A stretch of DNA of 64,000 nt from Zunongwangia sp. HGR-M22 (GCF_027594425.1 NZ_CP115159.1:3976620-4040619); one strand, 5' to 3'. Shown: positions 27,350-37,112, numbered from the stretch's first letter. Translations and numbers: made by a program. The notes: a model not told the origin generated them from the letters alone.

Positions 27350-29029
27350 CTAAGAATTAAAAATTTGCTCTAAAATCTTTTCAGTAATTAAATAGGTTGG
27401 TTTAACTCCTGTAGTTCCTAAACCTCCAGATGCTAAAGTGCTACCAGTTTCTAAAGGATTATCTGAAGCATAATAAGCATAACGAACCTGTACATCTTCT
27501 GCGATACTTTTTCTAAGCTTACTTGCAGCCTGAATTGCTTTTTGATAATGTACGCCTTCCATTTCTAATCCACTTACATTCCAGGTTGAATCATGGAAAA
27601 ACTTAAGAATATCTCTATTTTGAAGTGACGTACCCAAAACGGTAATCATGCTACCATCCACAACTTTTATTCCGTGGCCCTCAAGATCATCTTTTTTAAG
27701 CTCGTTTTTAAAAGGATAGTTATCTGCTGTACCTTCAAAAATATGTGCCGAGGGAATCATAATATCTCCTTTACCTCCTTCTAAAATACCGGCTTTTCCC
27801 ATAATAGAAACCGATCTTACATTCATCTTTATTTCTTCTCCATCAAGAATATAAGGCTTTAAAAGCTCGTCCATCGTTTCATAAGCCTGCTCACCAAACG
27901 CATAATCCATAACTATAATTACAGGTTTCTCTTCTTCTTTTAAGCTTTTAAAATTTTCGTTTCTAAAGCCTTCTTCAAGCATAGCTGTATCGAATATCTG
28001 GACATCGATATTGGTACCGCTTTCATCTTCCAAAAACCTCATTCCGTTGGATAGCGCCATTTTAGATACTTTTTGCCGCACATTCCCGCTAGAAGAATCA
28101 CTTAGCATTTCGTAAACCTGAAGAATATCTTTTTTCTTGATTTCATTTTTAAGCGCTAAAGGAGCATAAAGCGTATTCATAACACTATGCATGTTCGCAC
28201 TTATAATATGGATTGGACGTTGCACCAAATCGCTTTCTACCAAACTTTTCTTAATCTTATCTGCCCAAACTTCACCATGAATATGATGGCCTAAACGTTC
28301 TCTAAGAATCGGACTAAAAGTGATGATTCTCTTATCATTGTTTACGGTTTCCTCGATCGCTAGTTTTCCCATCCAGTAAATAATATGCAGAAATTGTTCT
28401 GGATTATCTCGGGTAGAAAACTTAGGATAAATTGTAGAAACTTCGTAAAACGTTCTTCCTAAAATATTTGCCGCGTGGGTAAGCGCAACTTCACGTTCAG
28501 ATTTATCAATTTCTTCTTTAGAAAGCACAACAGCTTCAAGTTTTTTCCAATCCCGGGTTACACTCCCGTCCTCATCGATAACTACTCGTCTCATAATTTT
28601 ATGAGATTCGATGAATAAGAAAGTTAGGTGCGTTAGGATATCATAAATTTCAGATCGTCCTCTGGTTATTTCAATATTCATTTGCTCCTCGTCGATACGG
28701 TAGCAATTTCTTCGACGTTTGGGTGGTACAATTGGCTGAAAATGAGAATTTCCATAACCTTCATCGCTGGTAAGGTTAATATAACGACATTGTTCTATAC
28801 CTAAAGGTAGACGTTCTAATACATATAACAATCCGTTTAATTCAGCTTTATCTTCAGCAACAGAGCCATAAATCTCGGGGCGCAATGCTAATAAACCTTC
28901 TCGCAATGTCTCTCCAGAAACACCCATAGGTTTATAAAAACCACGATTAAATAAATGTCTCATAGTAATGTACATACGCTCAATAGCGTTAGTACTTTCC
29001 TGTGCTCTTGTTCTACCTTCCAATTTCAA
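27350..29029 (-). CDS. DUF6909-like cytoplasmic protein
   Basis: The 559-residue protein shows no signal peptide or transmembrane helix. It begins GRTRAQESTNAIERMYITM and contains conserved-looking blocks GRSEIYDILTHLTFLFIESH near residue 133 and SIMGKAGILEGGKGDIMIPS near 408. I recall it as a flavobacterial family named DUF6909, but I am not sure of the number. Its second half, with PVIIVMDYAFGEQAYETMDE and LEMEGVHYQKAIQAASKLRK, hints at a nucleoside-phosphorylase-like or Rossmann fold; this is speculative. It follows the GH3 gene by 14 bases. Confidence 0.6.
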   Translation of the reverse strand: MKLEGRTRAQESTNAIERMYITMRHLFNRGFYKPMGVSGETLREGLLALRPEIYGSVAEDKAELNGLLYVLERLPLGIEQCRYINLTSDEGYGNSHFQPIVPPKRRRNCYRIDEEQMNIEITRGRSEIYDILTHLTFLFIESHKIMRRVVIDEDGSVTRDWKKLEAVVLSKEEIDKSEREVALTHAANILGRTFYEVSTIYPKFSTRDNPEQFLHIIYWMGKLAIEETVNNDKRIITFSPILRERLGHHIHGEVWADKIKKSLVESDLVQRPIHIISANMHSVMNTLYAPLALKNEIKKKDILQVYEMLSDSSSGNVRQKVSKMALSNGMRFLEDESGTNIDVQIFDTAMLEEGFRNENFKSLKEEEKPVIIVMDYAFGEQAYETMDELLKPYILDGEEIKMNVRSVSIMGKAGILEGGKGDIMIPSAHIFEGTADNYPFKNELKKDDLEGHGIKVVDGSMITVLGTSLQNRDILKFFHDSTWNVSGLEMEGVHYQKAIQAASKLRKSIAEDVQVRYAYYASDNPLETGSTLASGGLGTTGVKPTYLITEKILEQIFNS

Positions 29030-29043
29030 ATTCTATAATTTTT

Positions 29044-30543
29044 TTATTTCTTAATTATCTTTTCTAAAACCTCAGCAATCTTACGATCGTTAGAAAGCCT
29101 TGGTAACTTGTTTTGTCCCCCTAATTTGCCTATAGATTTCATATACTCCTGAAAGCCATTTTTCGGGATTTTGGTGACTTTTACTGGCTGCAGAATATTT
29201 CCTTCAATTAAATCGAAATAATAGGAATTTTGCTGCTGAAGTGATTGATCTAATGTATCCCGAAATTTTGTAAAATCTTCAGGTTCCTTTTCAAACTCGA
29301 TAAACCACTCGTGATAAGGCAATTCTCCAGCTGAAGGATTTACTTGTGGTGCAACAGTAAATTCGTTAATTCTAGCTCCTGTATTATCTGAAGCTACCTG
29401 CATTGCTTCTTCTACTTCTTTTGCAATTACGTGCTCCCCGAATGCAGAAATATAATGTTTAATTCTTCCCGAAACCATTAATCGATAAGGCTTCAAGCTG
29501 GTAAACTGAACCGTATCACCAACATTATAAGCCCATAAACCGGCGGTACTACTAATGATCATTACATAATTTATTCCCAATTCTACTTCACCAATGGTAA
29601 GCCTTTCTGGATTTTCATCAAAGAATGCTTCAGCTTTAATAAACTCGTAAAAAATTCCGCTATTAAGCTGAAGTAACATTCCCTTTGCTTTCTGACTATC
29701 CTGAAAGGCAAAAAACCCTTCCGAAGCGGGATATAATTCTATACTATCAACTTTTCTGCCTATTAAATTTTCGAATTTCGACCGATAAGGTTCGTAGTTT
29801 ACTCCACCATAAATAAATAAGTCAAAATTCTTAAAAATATCACCTACTTTTTTACCGGTTTTTTGTTGAAGCTTTTCAAAATACATCTGCACCCAGCTTG
29901 GGATTCCGCTAATCACGGTCATATTTAGATTGCGAGTTTCCTCGACAATGGCATCAACTTTAGTTTCCCAATCTTCGATACAATTGGTCTCCCAGCTTGG
30001 CATCCTGTTTTTCTGAAGATAACCCGGTACGTAATGCGCAACAATACCCGATAATCTCCCTAATTTTACTCCGTTTTTCTCGGTAAGCTCTGGGCTTCCC
30101 TGTAGAAAAATCATTTTACCGTCTACAAACTTCGAATTTCCGGTTTCAGCAATATAACAGAGAATTGCATTTCTCGCCGATTCGATATGCGTAGGCATGC
30201 TTTCTTTAGTTATAGGGATATATTTGGCACCGCTGGTTGTCCCAGATGTTTTAGCATAATATAACGGCTTTCCCGGCCACAAAATATCTTCTAGACCATC
30301 TACCATCTTATCGACATAATACCGCAAAGCTTCATAATCTCTTACCGGCACATTTTGGACAAAATCTTTATGAGTTTTTATATTCTCAAAATGATGATCT
30401 TTACCAAATTCAGTATTTTTCGCTTTTGATATAAGTTCCTGGAAAATTTGCTGCTGAGTCTCGATAGGATTAGAAGACCAAACATCTATTTTCTTTTTTA
30501 CAGTTTTAGCAAATATTTTAGCAGCAAAAGATTTTAACGACAT
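29044..30543 (-). CDS. GH3 family acyl-adenylate/amido synthetase
   Basis: The 499-residue protein belongs to the GH3 family of adenylate-forming enzymes, related to firefly luciferase. It has the ATP-loop YAKTSGTTSGAKYIPIT near residue 98, ELYPASEGFFAFQD near 275, the motif YNVGDTVQFTSLKPYRL near 340 and the hinge GRIKHYISAFGEHVIAKEVE near 360. In plants these join amino acids to hormones; the bacterial substrate is unknown. It starts 3 bases after the M23 gene stop and precedes the DUF6909-like gene by 14 bases. Confidence 0.88.
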   Translation of the reverse strand: MSLKSFAAKIFAKTVKKKIDVWSSNPIETQQQIFQELISKAKNTEFGKDHHFENIKTHKDFVQNVPVRDYEALRYYVDKMVDGLEDILWPGKPLYYAKTSGTTSGAKYIPITKESMPTHIESARNAILCYIAETGNSKFVDGKMIFLQGSPELTEKNGVKLGRLSGIVAHYVPGYLQKNRMPSWETNCIEDWETKVDAIVEETRNLNMTVISGIPSWVQMYFEKLQQKTGKKVGDIFKNFDLFIYGGVNYEPYRSKFENLIGRKVDSIELYPASEGFFAFQDSQKAKGMLLQLNSGIFYEFIKAEAFFDENPERLTIGEVELGINYVMIISSTAGLWAYNVGDTVQFTSLKPYRLMVSGRIKHYISAFGEHVIAKEVEEAMQVASDNTGARINEFTVAPQVNPSAGELPYHEWFIEFEKEPEDFTKFRDTLDQSLQQQNSYYFDLIEGNILQPVKVTKIPKNGFQEYMKSIGKLGGQNKLPRLSNDRKIAEVLEKIIKK

Positions 30544-30546
30544 AAG

Positions 30547-31416
30547 CTATTCAAAATCAATATAATCGGTTGGGTTTACAGGGTTCCCTTCATTCCATAA
30601 CTCAAAATGTAAATGAGGCCCTGTGGTATATTCTCCGGTAGATCCGGCGGTGGCAACTACTTCTCCGGCTTTCACAAAATCTCCTTGTTCTTTGGTTAAA
30701 GACGCATTGTGTTTATAGACCGAAATTAGACCATAATCATGTTTTATAATAATTACATAACCCGTCTCTGTAGTCCATTCAGAAAATATTACTCTACCTT
30801 CTGCAACAGATTTTATAGGTGAATTTCTGGCTACTACCACATCTACGGCATAATGTTTATCTTCTGCATTATAGCCTTCAGATATATTACCTTTAACAGG
30901 AGGAAATAGCGAAAAATCTATATTATCTGTTGCTCCCGGTAAAATGTTATACTTATCCTCTAGGGCTACTTCTTCCCTAAGCAAGCTATCGGCTCTTGAT
31001 GGCGGGATAACTTCAACTTCTGGATTATCTTGAGAGAATTTTATAATCGAGTCTTTATTAAGATTTGAAGATTGAAAATCGCCGGATAATACTCCTTTAA
31101 TAGATCCTAAAAACTGATTATTTAATTTTAAAACATTTTGTAAAGAATCTGTTCTATAAGCTAAATGGGCTGCCTGCTCTTTTAATTTTGGCGAAGAATA
31201 GCCAGGAATATACTCTCTTAGCGGTGTAAAGGCTATAATAAACGTAGTTGCTGCCACTAATAAAATCGCACTCGTCGTAACAAAAACGAAAATATTTAAT
31301 CGCGTTAATTTTAACGAATATCGTTCCTCAAAAGTATCTTCATTTAAAATTACCATTCGGTATTTATGAAGAAGCTTTTTAGTGAACTTTTTCCTATTTT
31401 TTTTCTTTTTCGACAT
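30547..31416 (-). CDS. M23 family (LytM) metallopeptidase, membrane anchored
   Basis: The protein has a cytosolic basic N-terminus (KKKKNRKKFTKKLLHKYRM), one transmembrane helix (about residues 43-66), a coiled linker, and a C-terminal LytM domain from about 170. The zinc ligands are seen as KHYAVDVVV (His and Asp) and the HLH of GPHLHFELW near 270. It cuts cell-wall cross-links or activates such enzymes in the periplasm. It is the first gene of the operon M23-GH3-DUF6909 and has a promoter box at 31433-31440. Confidence 0.92.
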   Translation of the reverse strand: MSKKKKNRKKFTKKLLHKYRMVILNEDTFEERYSLKLTRLNIFVFVTTSAILLVAATTFIIAFTPLREYIPGYSSPKLKEQAAHLAYRTDSLQNVLKLNNQFLGSIKGVLSGDFQSSNLNKDSIIKFSQDNPEVEVIPPSRADSLLREEVALEDKYNILPGATDNIDFSLFPPVKGNISEGYNAEDKHYAVDVVVARNSPIKSVAEGRVIFSEWTTETGYVIIIKHDYGLISVYKHNASLTKEQGDFVKAGEVVATAGSTGEYTTGPHLHFELWNEGNPVNPTDYIDFE

Positions 31417-31432
31417 ACATAAAAACCTTAAA

Positions 31433-31440
31433 CAAAGATA
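31433..31440 (-). promoter_or_regulatory. Promoter -7 box for the M23-GH3-DUF6909 operon
   Basis: The minus strand reads TATCTTTG, an exact TAnnTTTG match, 16 bases before the M23 start codon. Confidence 0.55.
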
Positions 31441-31612
31441 CTGGAAAATTTATGCTTCCTAATAGTTTCGTATTTATTTTAAAATATGCAAAGCTTAACT
31501 ATTCATGCAATTTTTATAGTTCAATATTAAAAAAATGGTTTTTAAAATTATTGATTTGACAAAGCCTAAGTATTTTACACAGATATTAACGTTAATATTA
31601 GTTTATTCTTGT

Positions 31613-31620
31613 TAAGTTTG
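31613..31620 (+). promoter_or_regulatory. Promoter -7 box for tatA
   Basis: TAAGTTTG matches TAnnTTTG and lies 18 bases before the tatA ATG. Confidence 0.55.
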
Positions 31621-31638
31621 TAATATAAATACTGAGTT

Positions 31639-31851
31639 ATGAATGCATTTATTTTACCATTAGCTATAGGAGCCCCACAGATCGTTTTAATCGTAATCGT
31701 GGTTTTACTGATTTTTGGAGGTCGAAAAATTCCTGAATTGATGAGAGGATTAGGAAGTGGAATTAAAGAGTTTAAAGATGCCTCTAAGGATGATGAAGAA
31801 ACGACAACAAGCTCTACTTCAGATGCTAAAAAAGTAGAAGACACTAAGTAG
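31639..31851 (+). CDS. tatA: Sec-independent translocase TatA/TatE
   Basis: TatA forms the export pore for folded twin-arginine proteins. The 70-residue protein has one transmembrane helix ([15 protein letters not shown], residues 12-26), the hinge [20 protein letters not shown], and an acidic, Ser/Thr-rich tail. TatB and TatC are not nearby. It is a single gene flanked by its own promoter and a terminator. Confidence 0.94.
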   Translation: MNAFILPLAIGAPQIVLIVIVVLLIFGGRKIPELMRGLGSGIKEFKDASKDDEETTTSSTSDAKKVEDTK

Positions 31852-31870
31852 TCTTAAAAATATTTAATAA

Positions 31871-31905
31871 AAAAAGCCCGTTCTTAATCAAACGGGCTTT
31901 TTTTA
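31871..31905 (+). terminator. Rho-independent terminator after tatA (bidirectional)
   Basis: AAAAAGCCCGTT and AACGGGCTTTTT form a 12-bp stem with an 8-base loop, with a T run on the plus strand and A/T flanks on both sides. It sits between tatA and the converging DUF4837 gene. Confidence 0.88.
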
Positions 31906-31919
31906 TATCCTACTTCATT

Positions 31920-32903
31920 TTATTGATTTTGAAATCGTAGCGATTTCAGGATAGCATCCAATTCAAAAACATGATCTCTTTTGCTGCTGGCAGGTCTAAA
32001 TACAAATCCTTCAGCTATAACATAGCGATTATTTTTTTCATCCTTAATCGCGTAGTTTACAAAAGGTCCCGCCATAAAAGCGTTGTTAACCTCCCAGGTG
32101 CCACGAGTTTCGTAAGCAAAGTGGCCATCGATTTTAGTTTCAAATAAATAAGGTGCATAAGCTTCCTCGGTAATCATATAACTTCCATCAACAGGACCTG
32201 GAATATATTTTTCCCCTATACTATCACGCATTTTTACAATATTAGCGATTACGCTAGAGTCATTATCGATGGTATTTAAAGGAACTTCGTATACTAAAAT
32301 TTCCATTAGCCCTTTAGGAATTTCTTTTCTTATCCAAATAAAATCGTCCTCTTTAGCTGCATATCTGTAGGCTGTTGGGAATTTTAAAGAAACGCCAAAA
32401 GTCTCTTCTAAATCTTCGTCAGATTCTATAGACTTCCCTATTCTTCGTTGTTTTTCTTTGATTTCTGTAGCTTTTAAAACATCGATGATACTATCTGAAG
32501 ATGCTTTAATTCTATCAATTATTTGTTGCTGACTTTGCCCGCTGATTATAATTCCGGTTTGAGGAGTAGCGTATTCATTCTTCAAGATTGCTAGGCTATC
32601 GGCGCCTTTCTCTACTTTTAGAAAAATTCTGCTACGGCGAACAAAACCAGAAAAGGTTTCTGAAGGAATCTGGCTTAAATTGAATAATGGCTCTTCTTGC
32701 GGTAAACCTTCTACGGGCGCTGCTAGGTAATCTCTTACAGCATCACCAACCTGGCCTTCCCACAAGCCATTATCCATAACTATAGTTAACTGATTGATGT
32801 TTCCAGAAGAATCTGCCAGTATGCGTTGTTCTGGCTCTTCAGATTTGTCTTTGCAGGATAGAATCGTTAGGAATAATAATGCGAGGAATACTAGTTTTTT
32901 CAT
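31920..32903 (-). CDS. DUF4837 family lipoprotein
   Basis: The 327-residue protein has a lipobox with Cys17 (LTILSCKDK). The body matches DUF4837: NINQLTIVMDNGLWEGQVGD near residue 36, FVRRSRIFLKVEKG near 90, and IWIRKEIPKGLMEILVYEVP near 192. No enzymatic motif is evident. It follows the lytic transglycosylase gene by 28 bases, so both are probably periplasmic products of one transcript. Confidence 0.83.
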   Translation of the reverse strand: MKKLVFLALLFLTILSCKDKSEEPEQRILADSSGNINQLTIVMDNGLWEGQVGDAVRDYLAAPVEGLPQEEPLFNLSQIPSETFSGFVRRSRIFLKVEKGADSLAILKNEYATPQTGIIISGQSQQQIIDRIKASSDSIIDVLKATEIKEKQRRIGKSIESDEDLEETFGVSLKFPTAYRYAAKEDDFIWIRKEIPKGLMEILVYEVPLNTIDNDSSVIANIVKMRDSIGEKYIPGPVDGSYMITEEAYAPYLFETKIDGHFAYETRGTWEVNNAFMAGPFVNYAIKDEKNNRYVIAEGFVFRPASSKRDHVFELDAILKSLRFQNQ

Positions 32904-32931
32904 TTTACTGGATTGAATTTAAGTTTGGTTT

Positions 32932-34530
32932 TTAGCCCTTAGACACCTTAATTTTCATACCTGGTTTAAGGCGTGTACTGCTCATATCATTCCATGTCCT
33001 CAAATTCTGTACCGTAACGCCAGGAAACTTCTTAGAAATACTCCATAATGAGTCTCCTTGCTGTACAATATAAACTTTCGTATCTTTTTTTCCTGTACTC
33101 TTAGAGCTTTTAGTTGCCGAAGCACTAGCGGTTTGTGTAACAGGTTTTCTTGGGTATATCGTTAGATATTGGCCCACTCTAATATTATTCCCTCTTAAAT
33201 TATTCCAGCGTTTAATGCTACTAACTCCTACTCCGTGTTTTTCTGCTATTCTTCCCAAATAATCACCACTACGAACTCGGTATCTTATTCGATCTTCGGT
33301 TTCTACGTATTTTGGTAATCTCTTTTCGTTATTAGCAATATCCTGTTCAGCATACTTGTAAATTGCAGCTTCATTATTTACAAAAGCTCCTGTTTTTGTT
33401 CTAGGTAAGCGAACCACATAATTTTTATCTTCAACAAAAGGAATAATGTCCAGCTTATAACTTGGATTTAAAAACTGTAATAATTCTTTATCGACACCAC
33501 TTACTTTGGAAATATGATCGAACGTCAACATTTCTTTAACCCGAATAGTGTCTGTCTGAAAGTATGGAATTTCAGGTCTTTTTGGTTGAAAATTATGCTC
33601 TTCAGCATACTCAAAAATATATAGTGTTGCTAAAAACGCAGGAACATAACCCGCCGTTTCTCTAGGTAAATACCTTCTAATTTCCCAATAATTTGTAGAT
33701 CCACCACTTCTTCTAATCGCTTTAGAAACATTACCGGGACCAGAATTATAAGAAGCCAACACCAAATCCCAATCTCCAAAAACTTTGTAGAGTCTAGATA
33801 AATATTGTGCTGCAGCCTCTGTAGCTTTTAAAGGATCCATCCTTTCATCTACATAAGAGCTTACGTTTAAATCGTGCATTTTACCTGTGGTAAACATAAA
33901 CTGCCATAATCCGGTAGCACCAACTCTAGATTTTGCTCTGGGATTTAAAGCAGATTCTACTATGGCCAGATATTTAATTTCAAGCGGAATATCGTACTTA
34001 TCCAATTCCTGCTCAAACAATGGGAAGTAATAATCACTAAGTGCCATTAAGCGTTCCATAGCCTGTTTATTGCGCTTTAAATACATTTTTATAACGCTTT
34101 CCAGACTTGGATTATATTCTATATTAAATGGTGTTCTGGCATTTAAATGAGCCAAACGGGCTTTTAAAGTATCGGTTGGTAAATCATCATAAACTACTTG
34201 CTCATAATCCTGTTCTGCAATAGATTTTTGCATGGTTTCAAAAAGATCTGAACTGGTGAGCTCTACACGCCAAACAGAATCAATTTTAGCGGCTTTTGGT
34301 AAATCTGATAAGGAAACTTTAGAAGAGTCTCTAATGATTGCAGAAATAGGTAATTTTTGCTGAAATTCAGGATCTGGATCGGCAAGTATAATTTCTGTAC
34401 TATCTACTTTTTGAAAAATCTGAACTCTAAAGTTGGCTTTTTCGACCTGCTTTTTAGATCTTTCTTTTTGTTGAGCATTTACAGCAAACACTGCAAACAA
34501 CCCAAGCAATAAACATACTTGCTTCTTCAT
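32932..34530 (-). CDS. Membrane-bound lytic transglycosylase D-like protein with two LysM domains
   Basis: The enzyme cleaves peptidoglycan glycan strands to 1,6-anhydro ends. Order: signal peptide (1-19, cleaved after VNAQ or nearby), a helical region, the SLT domain around residues 170-300 with catalytic Glu192 (YLAIVESALNPRAKS), GATGLWQFM and YNSGPGNVSKAI, then two LysM repeats near 412-458 (RSGDYLGRIAEKHGVGVSSI) and 485-531 (QQGDSLWSISKKFPGVTVQN). This is the MltD layout. It precedes DUF4837 in the operon. Confidence 0.92.
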   Translation of the reverse strand: MKKQVCLLLGLFAVFAVNAQQKERSKKQVEKANFRVQIFQKVDSTEIILADPDPEFQQKLPISAIIRDSSKVSLSDLPKAAKIDSVWRVELTSSDLFETMQKSIAEQDYEQVVYDDLPTDTLKARLAHLNARTPFNIEYNPSLESVIKMYLKRNKQAMERLMALSDYYFPLFEQELDKYDIPLEIKYLAIVESALNPRAKSRVGATGLWQFMFTTGKMHDLNVSSYVDERMDPLKATEAAAQYLSRLYKVFGDWDLVLASYNSGPGNVSKAIRRSGGSTNYWEIRRYLPRETAGYVPAFLATLYIFEYAEEHNFQPKRPEIPYFQTDTIRVKEMLTFDHISKVSGVDKELLQFLNPSYKLDIIPFVEDKNYVVRLPRTKTGAFVNNEAAIYKYAEQDIANNEKRLPKYVETEDRIRYRVRSGDYLGRIAEKHGVGVSSIKRWNNLRGNNIRVGQYLTIYPRKPVTQTASASATKSSKSTGKKDTKVYIVQQGDSLWSISKKFPGVTVQNLRTWNDMSSTRLKPGMKIKVSKG

Positions 34531-34597
34531 ATAATTAGAACCTGTTTACCTGATTTAGGAATTATTTATTTAATTTTTTTAATCATCACTTCTAAGT

Positions 34598-34632
34598 AAG
34601 AACCTCGAAACTGATTTTCGAGGTTCTTTAAT
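34598..34632 (-). terminator. Hairpin between pgk and the lytic transglycosylase gene
   Basis: AAGAACCTCGAAA and TTTCGAGGTTCTT form a perfect 13-bp stem with loop ctgat. The T-rich side is on the plus strand, with only TTACTTAG after it on the minus strand, so it is a likely but not ideal terminator for pgk. It could act as an RNA 3'-end stabiliser instead. Confidence 0.6.
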
Positions 34633-34702
34633 TAAATAATATATGATCAAAAAGTATTCCTTATTTCTCGATAATCGAGATTTAAAATATTTAAGGGTTT
34701 TA

Positions 34703-35887
34703 TTATTTACTAATTGCTTCGATACCCGGCAAAGATTTACCTTCCAGCATCTCTAGCATTGCACCACCACCGGTTGAAACATAGCTTACTTTATCATCAA
34801 AACCAAATTGCTTAACCGCTGCAACAGAGTCTCCACCTCCTACAAGAGAAAAAGCCCCATTTTTGGTCGCTTCAGCAATAGCTTTTCCTAATTCGATAGT
34901 TCCGTTTGCAAAGGTTTCCATTTCGAAAACTCCTAATGGTCCATTCCAAAGGATAATCTTAGATTCAGCAATAACATTTGCAAAATGCTTTAATGTTTCT
35001 GGACCTACGTCTAGTCCCATCCAACCATCAGGAATGTTATCTACAGCTTCTACCTGCGTACTCGCTTGTTCTGAAAAACTATCTGCAATTATAGAATCTA
35101 CAGGAAGGTGAACCTGCACTCCTTTTTCTTTTGCTTTCTTCAATATATCCAAAGCTAATTCCTGCTTATCGTCTTCTACAAGTGAATTACCAATGTTACC
35201 GCCCTGCGCTTTGATAAAAGTATAGGTCATACCACCACCAATAATTAAATGGTCTACGGCATCTAAAATATTTTCGATAACAGTAATTTTAGAAGACACT
35301 TTTGCTCCACCTAAAACTGCAGTTACCGGCTTTTCTTTACTATTTAATACTTTATCTAAACTTTTAATTTCCTTAGCTAATAAATATCCAAAGCATTTAT
35401 CTTCAAAAAACTTAGCCACAATTGTAGTGGAAGCATGCGCTCTATGCGCCGTACCAAAAGCATCGTTTACATAGATATCCCCTAGTTGTGATAATTGCTT
35501 AGCAAATTCTTCGTCCCCTGCTTTTTCTTCATCATGGAAACGTAAATTTTCAAGCAAAAGTATTTCCCCAGATTCTAAATCGTCGGCTGCTTTTTTTACT
35601 TCAGCACCTACACAATCTTCTACAAATTTTGGTTCTACGCCAATAATTTCAGAAACTTTACTTACGATATTTTTTAAAGAAAATTTAGATTCTTTACCAT
35701 TAGGACGACCCAAGTGAGACATCAATACAACGCTACCACCATCTTCTAATATTTTTAGAATAGTAGGTTTGGCAGCTTCTATACGATTGGTATCTGTAAC
35801 TTTTAGATCATCATTAAGTGGCACATTAAAATCCACACGAATTAAAGCCTGTTTATCTTTAAAATTAAAATCGTCTATTGTTTTCAT
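34703..35887 (-). CDS. pgk: Phosphoglycerate kinase
   Basis: PGK transfers phosphate between 1,3-bisphosphoglycerate and ADP in glycolysis. The 394-residue protein shows [17 protein letters not shown] at residues 14-30, the signature [15 protein letters not shown] near 58, DCVGAEV, and the C-terminal [13 protein letters not shown] near 350 and [15 protein letters not shown] near 368. It is a single gene with its own promoter box. Confidence 0.98.
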   Translation of the reverse strand: MKTIDDFNFKDKQALIRVDFNVPLNDDLKVTDTNRIEAAKPTILKILEDGGSVVLMSHLGRPNGKESKFSLKNIVSKVSEIIGVEPKFVEDCVGAEVKKAADDLESGEILLLENLRFHDEEKAGDEEFAKQLSQLGDIYVNDAFGTAHRAHASTTIVAKFFEDKCFGYLLAKEIKSLDKVLNSKEKPVTAVLGGAKVSSKITVIENILDAVDHLIIGGGMTYTFIKAQGGNIGNSLVEDDKQELALDILKKAKEKGVQVHLPVDSIIADSFSEQASTQVEAVDNIPDGWMGLDVGPETLKHFANVIAESKIILWNGPLGVFEMETFANGTIELGKAIAEATKNGAFSLVGGGDSVAAVKQFGFDDKVSYVSTGGGAMLEMLEGKSLPGIEAISK

Positions 35888-35902
35888 AATTTTGGTTTAT
35901 TA

Positions 35903-35910
35903 CAAATATA
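35903..35910 (-). promoter_or_regulatory. Promoter -7 box for pgk
   Basis: The minus strand reads TATATTTG, an exact TAnnTTTG match, 15 bases before the pgk ATG. It lies back to back with the holB box 35 bases away. Confidence 0.6.
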
Positions 35911-35945
35911 ATTTTTTCCGAAGATATAAAAGCGCATATAAATTT

Positions 35946-35953
35946 TATATTTG
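35946..35953 (+). promoter_or_regulatory. Promoter -7 box abutting the holB start
   Basis: TATATTTG matches TAnnTTTG exactly. Only three bases (CTC) separate it from the ATG at 35957, so transcription would begin at or very near the start codon. This suggests a leaderless or nearly leaderless mRNA. Confidence 0.5.
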
Positions 35954-35956
35954 CTC

Positions 35957-37111
35957 ATGCTTTTTTCAGAAATCGTTGGATTACCACATATAAAAAATCA
36001 CCTTACTACTACGGCAGATAACAGCCGTATAGCACACGCGCAATTATTTGTAGGAAGTAGCGGAAGTGGAACCTTACCTATGGCTATTGCTTATGCCCAA
36101 TATTTGCTTTGTAAAAACACTAATGGGGAAAATGATAATGGCAATGCTTCCTGCAACATGAAATTTAATAATGTTTCGCATCCCGATCTCCATTTTGCAT
36201 TTCCGGTGGCTACCAATCAAACTATAAAAAGCCATCCAGTTTCTGCAAATTTTATGGAAGACTGGCGAAGCTTTATAAAAAATAATCCCTACGGAAGTTT
36301 AACCGATTGGTACGAACATATTGGTATTGAAAACAAGCAGGGACAAATTGGTGTAGATGAAGCGCAGGATATCGTTAAATCTTTATCATTAAAGGCCTAC
36401 GAGGGTGGATTAAAAGTGATGATTATCTGGAGAGCCGATCGCATGAATATTGCAGCTGCAAATAAATTGCTAAAACTAATTGAAGAGCCGCCAAATAAGA
36501 CCATTTTTATTTTGATTGCTGAAGATGAGGAGCAAATTATACAGACCATAAAATCCAGATGTCAAACCCTTAACTTCCCTCCTCTTGCAGAAGCTGATAT
36601 TGCTGAAAAATTGATTGACTTAAATGACATGGATCCTCAGGAGGCTGCATTAATAGCACATCAATCTAACGGCAGTTTTACCAAAGCTTTACACCTTTTA
36701 CAAAATGATACAGCAGACGACCAATATGAACAATGGTTTATCAATTGGGTGCGCACCGCCTTTAAAGCCAAGGGAAATAAAGCTACGGTTTTAGAATTAA
36801 TTAGCTGGAGCGAAGAAATTGCCGGGATGGGACGCGAAAAACAAAAGAGCTTTTTGTTGTATTGCCTCGACTTTTTTAGACAAGCGTTAATGATGAATTA
36901 TAAGGCTGAAAATCTTGTTTTTCTTTCACCAAAAACCAAAGGATTTCAGCTTCAAAAATTTGCTCCTTTTGTTCATGGCAATAATATTTTGCCGATAACA
37001 AAAGCACTGGAAGATGCTATTTATCATATCGAGAGAAACGGAAATGCAAAAATAATTTTAACAGATCTTTCTATTAGGCTAACTCGGTTTTTACACATAA
37101 AATCTGCTTAA
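35957..37111 (+). CDS. holB: DNA polymerase III subunit delta'
   Basis: HolB is part of the clamp loader that places the beta clamp on DNA. The 384-residue protein begins MLFSEIVGLPHIKNHLTTTA and shows a degenerate P-loop (VGSSGSGTLPMAIA; the usual Lys is Thr, as expected for delta', which does not hydrolyse ATP), SHPDLHFAFPVAT, the sensor-type KLLKLIEEPPNKTIFILIAE near residue 172 and the arginine-containing TIKSRCQTLNFPPL near 205. I took the ATG at 35957 because the TTG at 35951 lies inside the promoter box. Confidence 0.92.
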   Translation: MLFSEIVGLPHIKNHLTTTADNSRIAHAQLFVGSSGSGTLPMAIAYAQYLLCKNTNGENDNGNASCNMKFNNVSHPDLHFAFPVATNQTIKSHPVSANFMEDWRSFIKNNPYGSLTDWYEHIGIENKQGQIGVDEAQDIVKSLSLKAYEGGLKVMIIWRADRMNIAAANKLLKLIEEPPNKTIFILIAEDEEQIIQTIKSRCQTLNFPPLAEADIAEKLIDLNDMDPQEAALIAHQSNGSFTKALHLLQNDTADDQYEQWFINWVRTAFKAKGNKATVLELISWSEEIAGMGREKQKSFLLYCLDFFRQALMMNYKAENLVFLSPKTKGFQLQKFAPFVHGNNILPITKALEDAIYHIERNGNAKIILTDLSIRLTRFLHIKSA

Positions 37112-37112
37112 A

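Noticed and set aside
34666..34680. Palindrome TCTCGATAATCGAGA downstream of pgk
   Set aside because: It is short, with a one-base centre, and no partner elsewhere; it may be part of the pgk 3' region, and I cannot assign a role.
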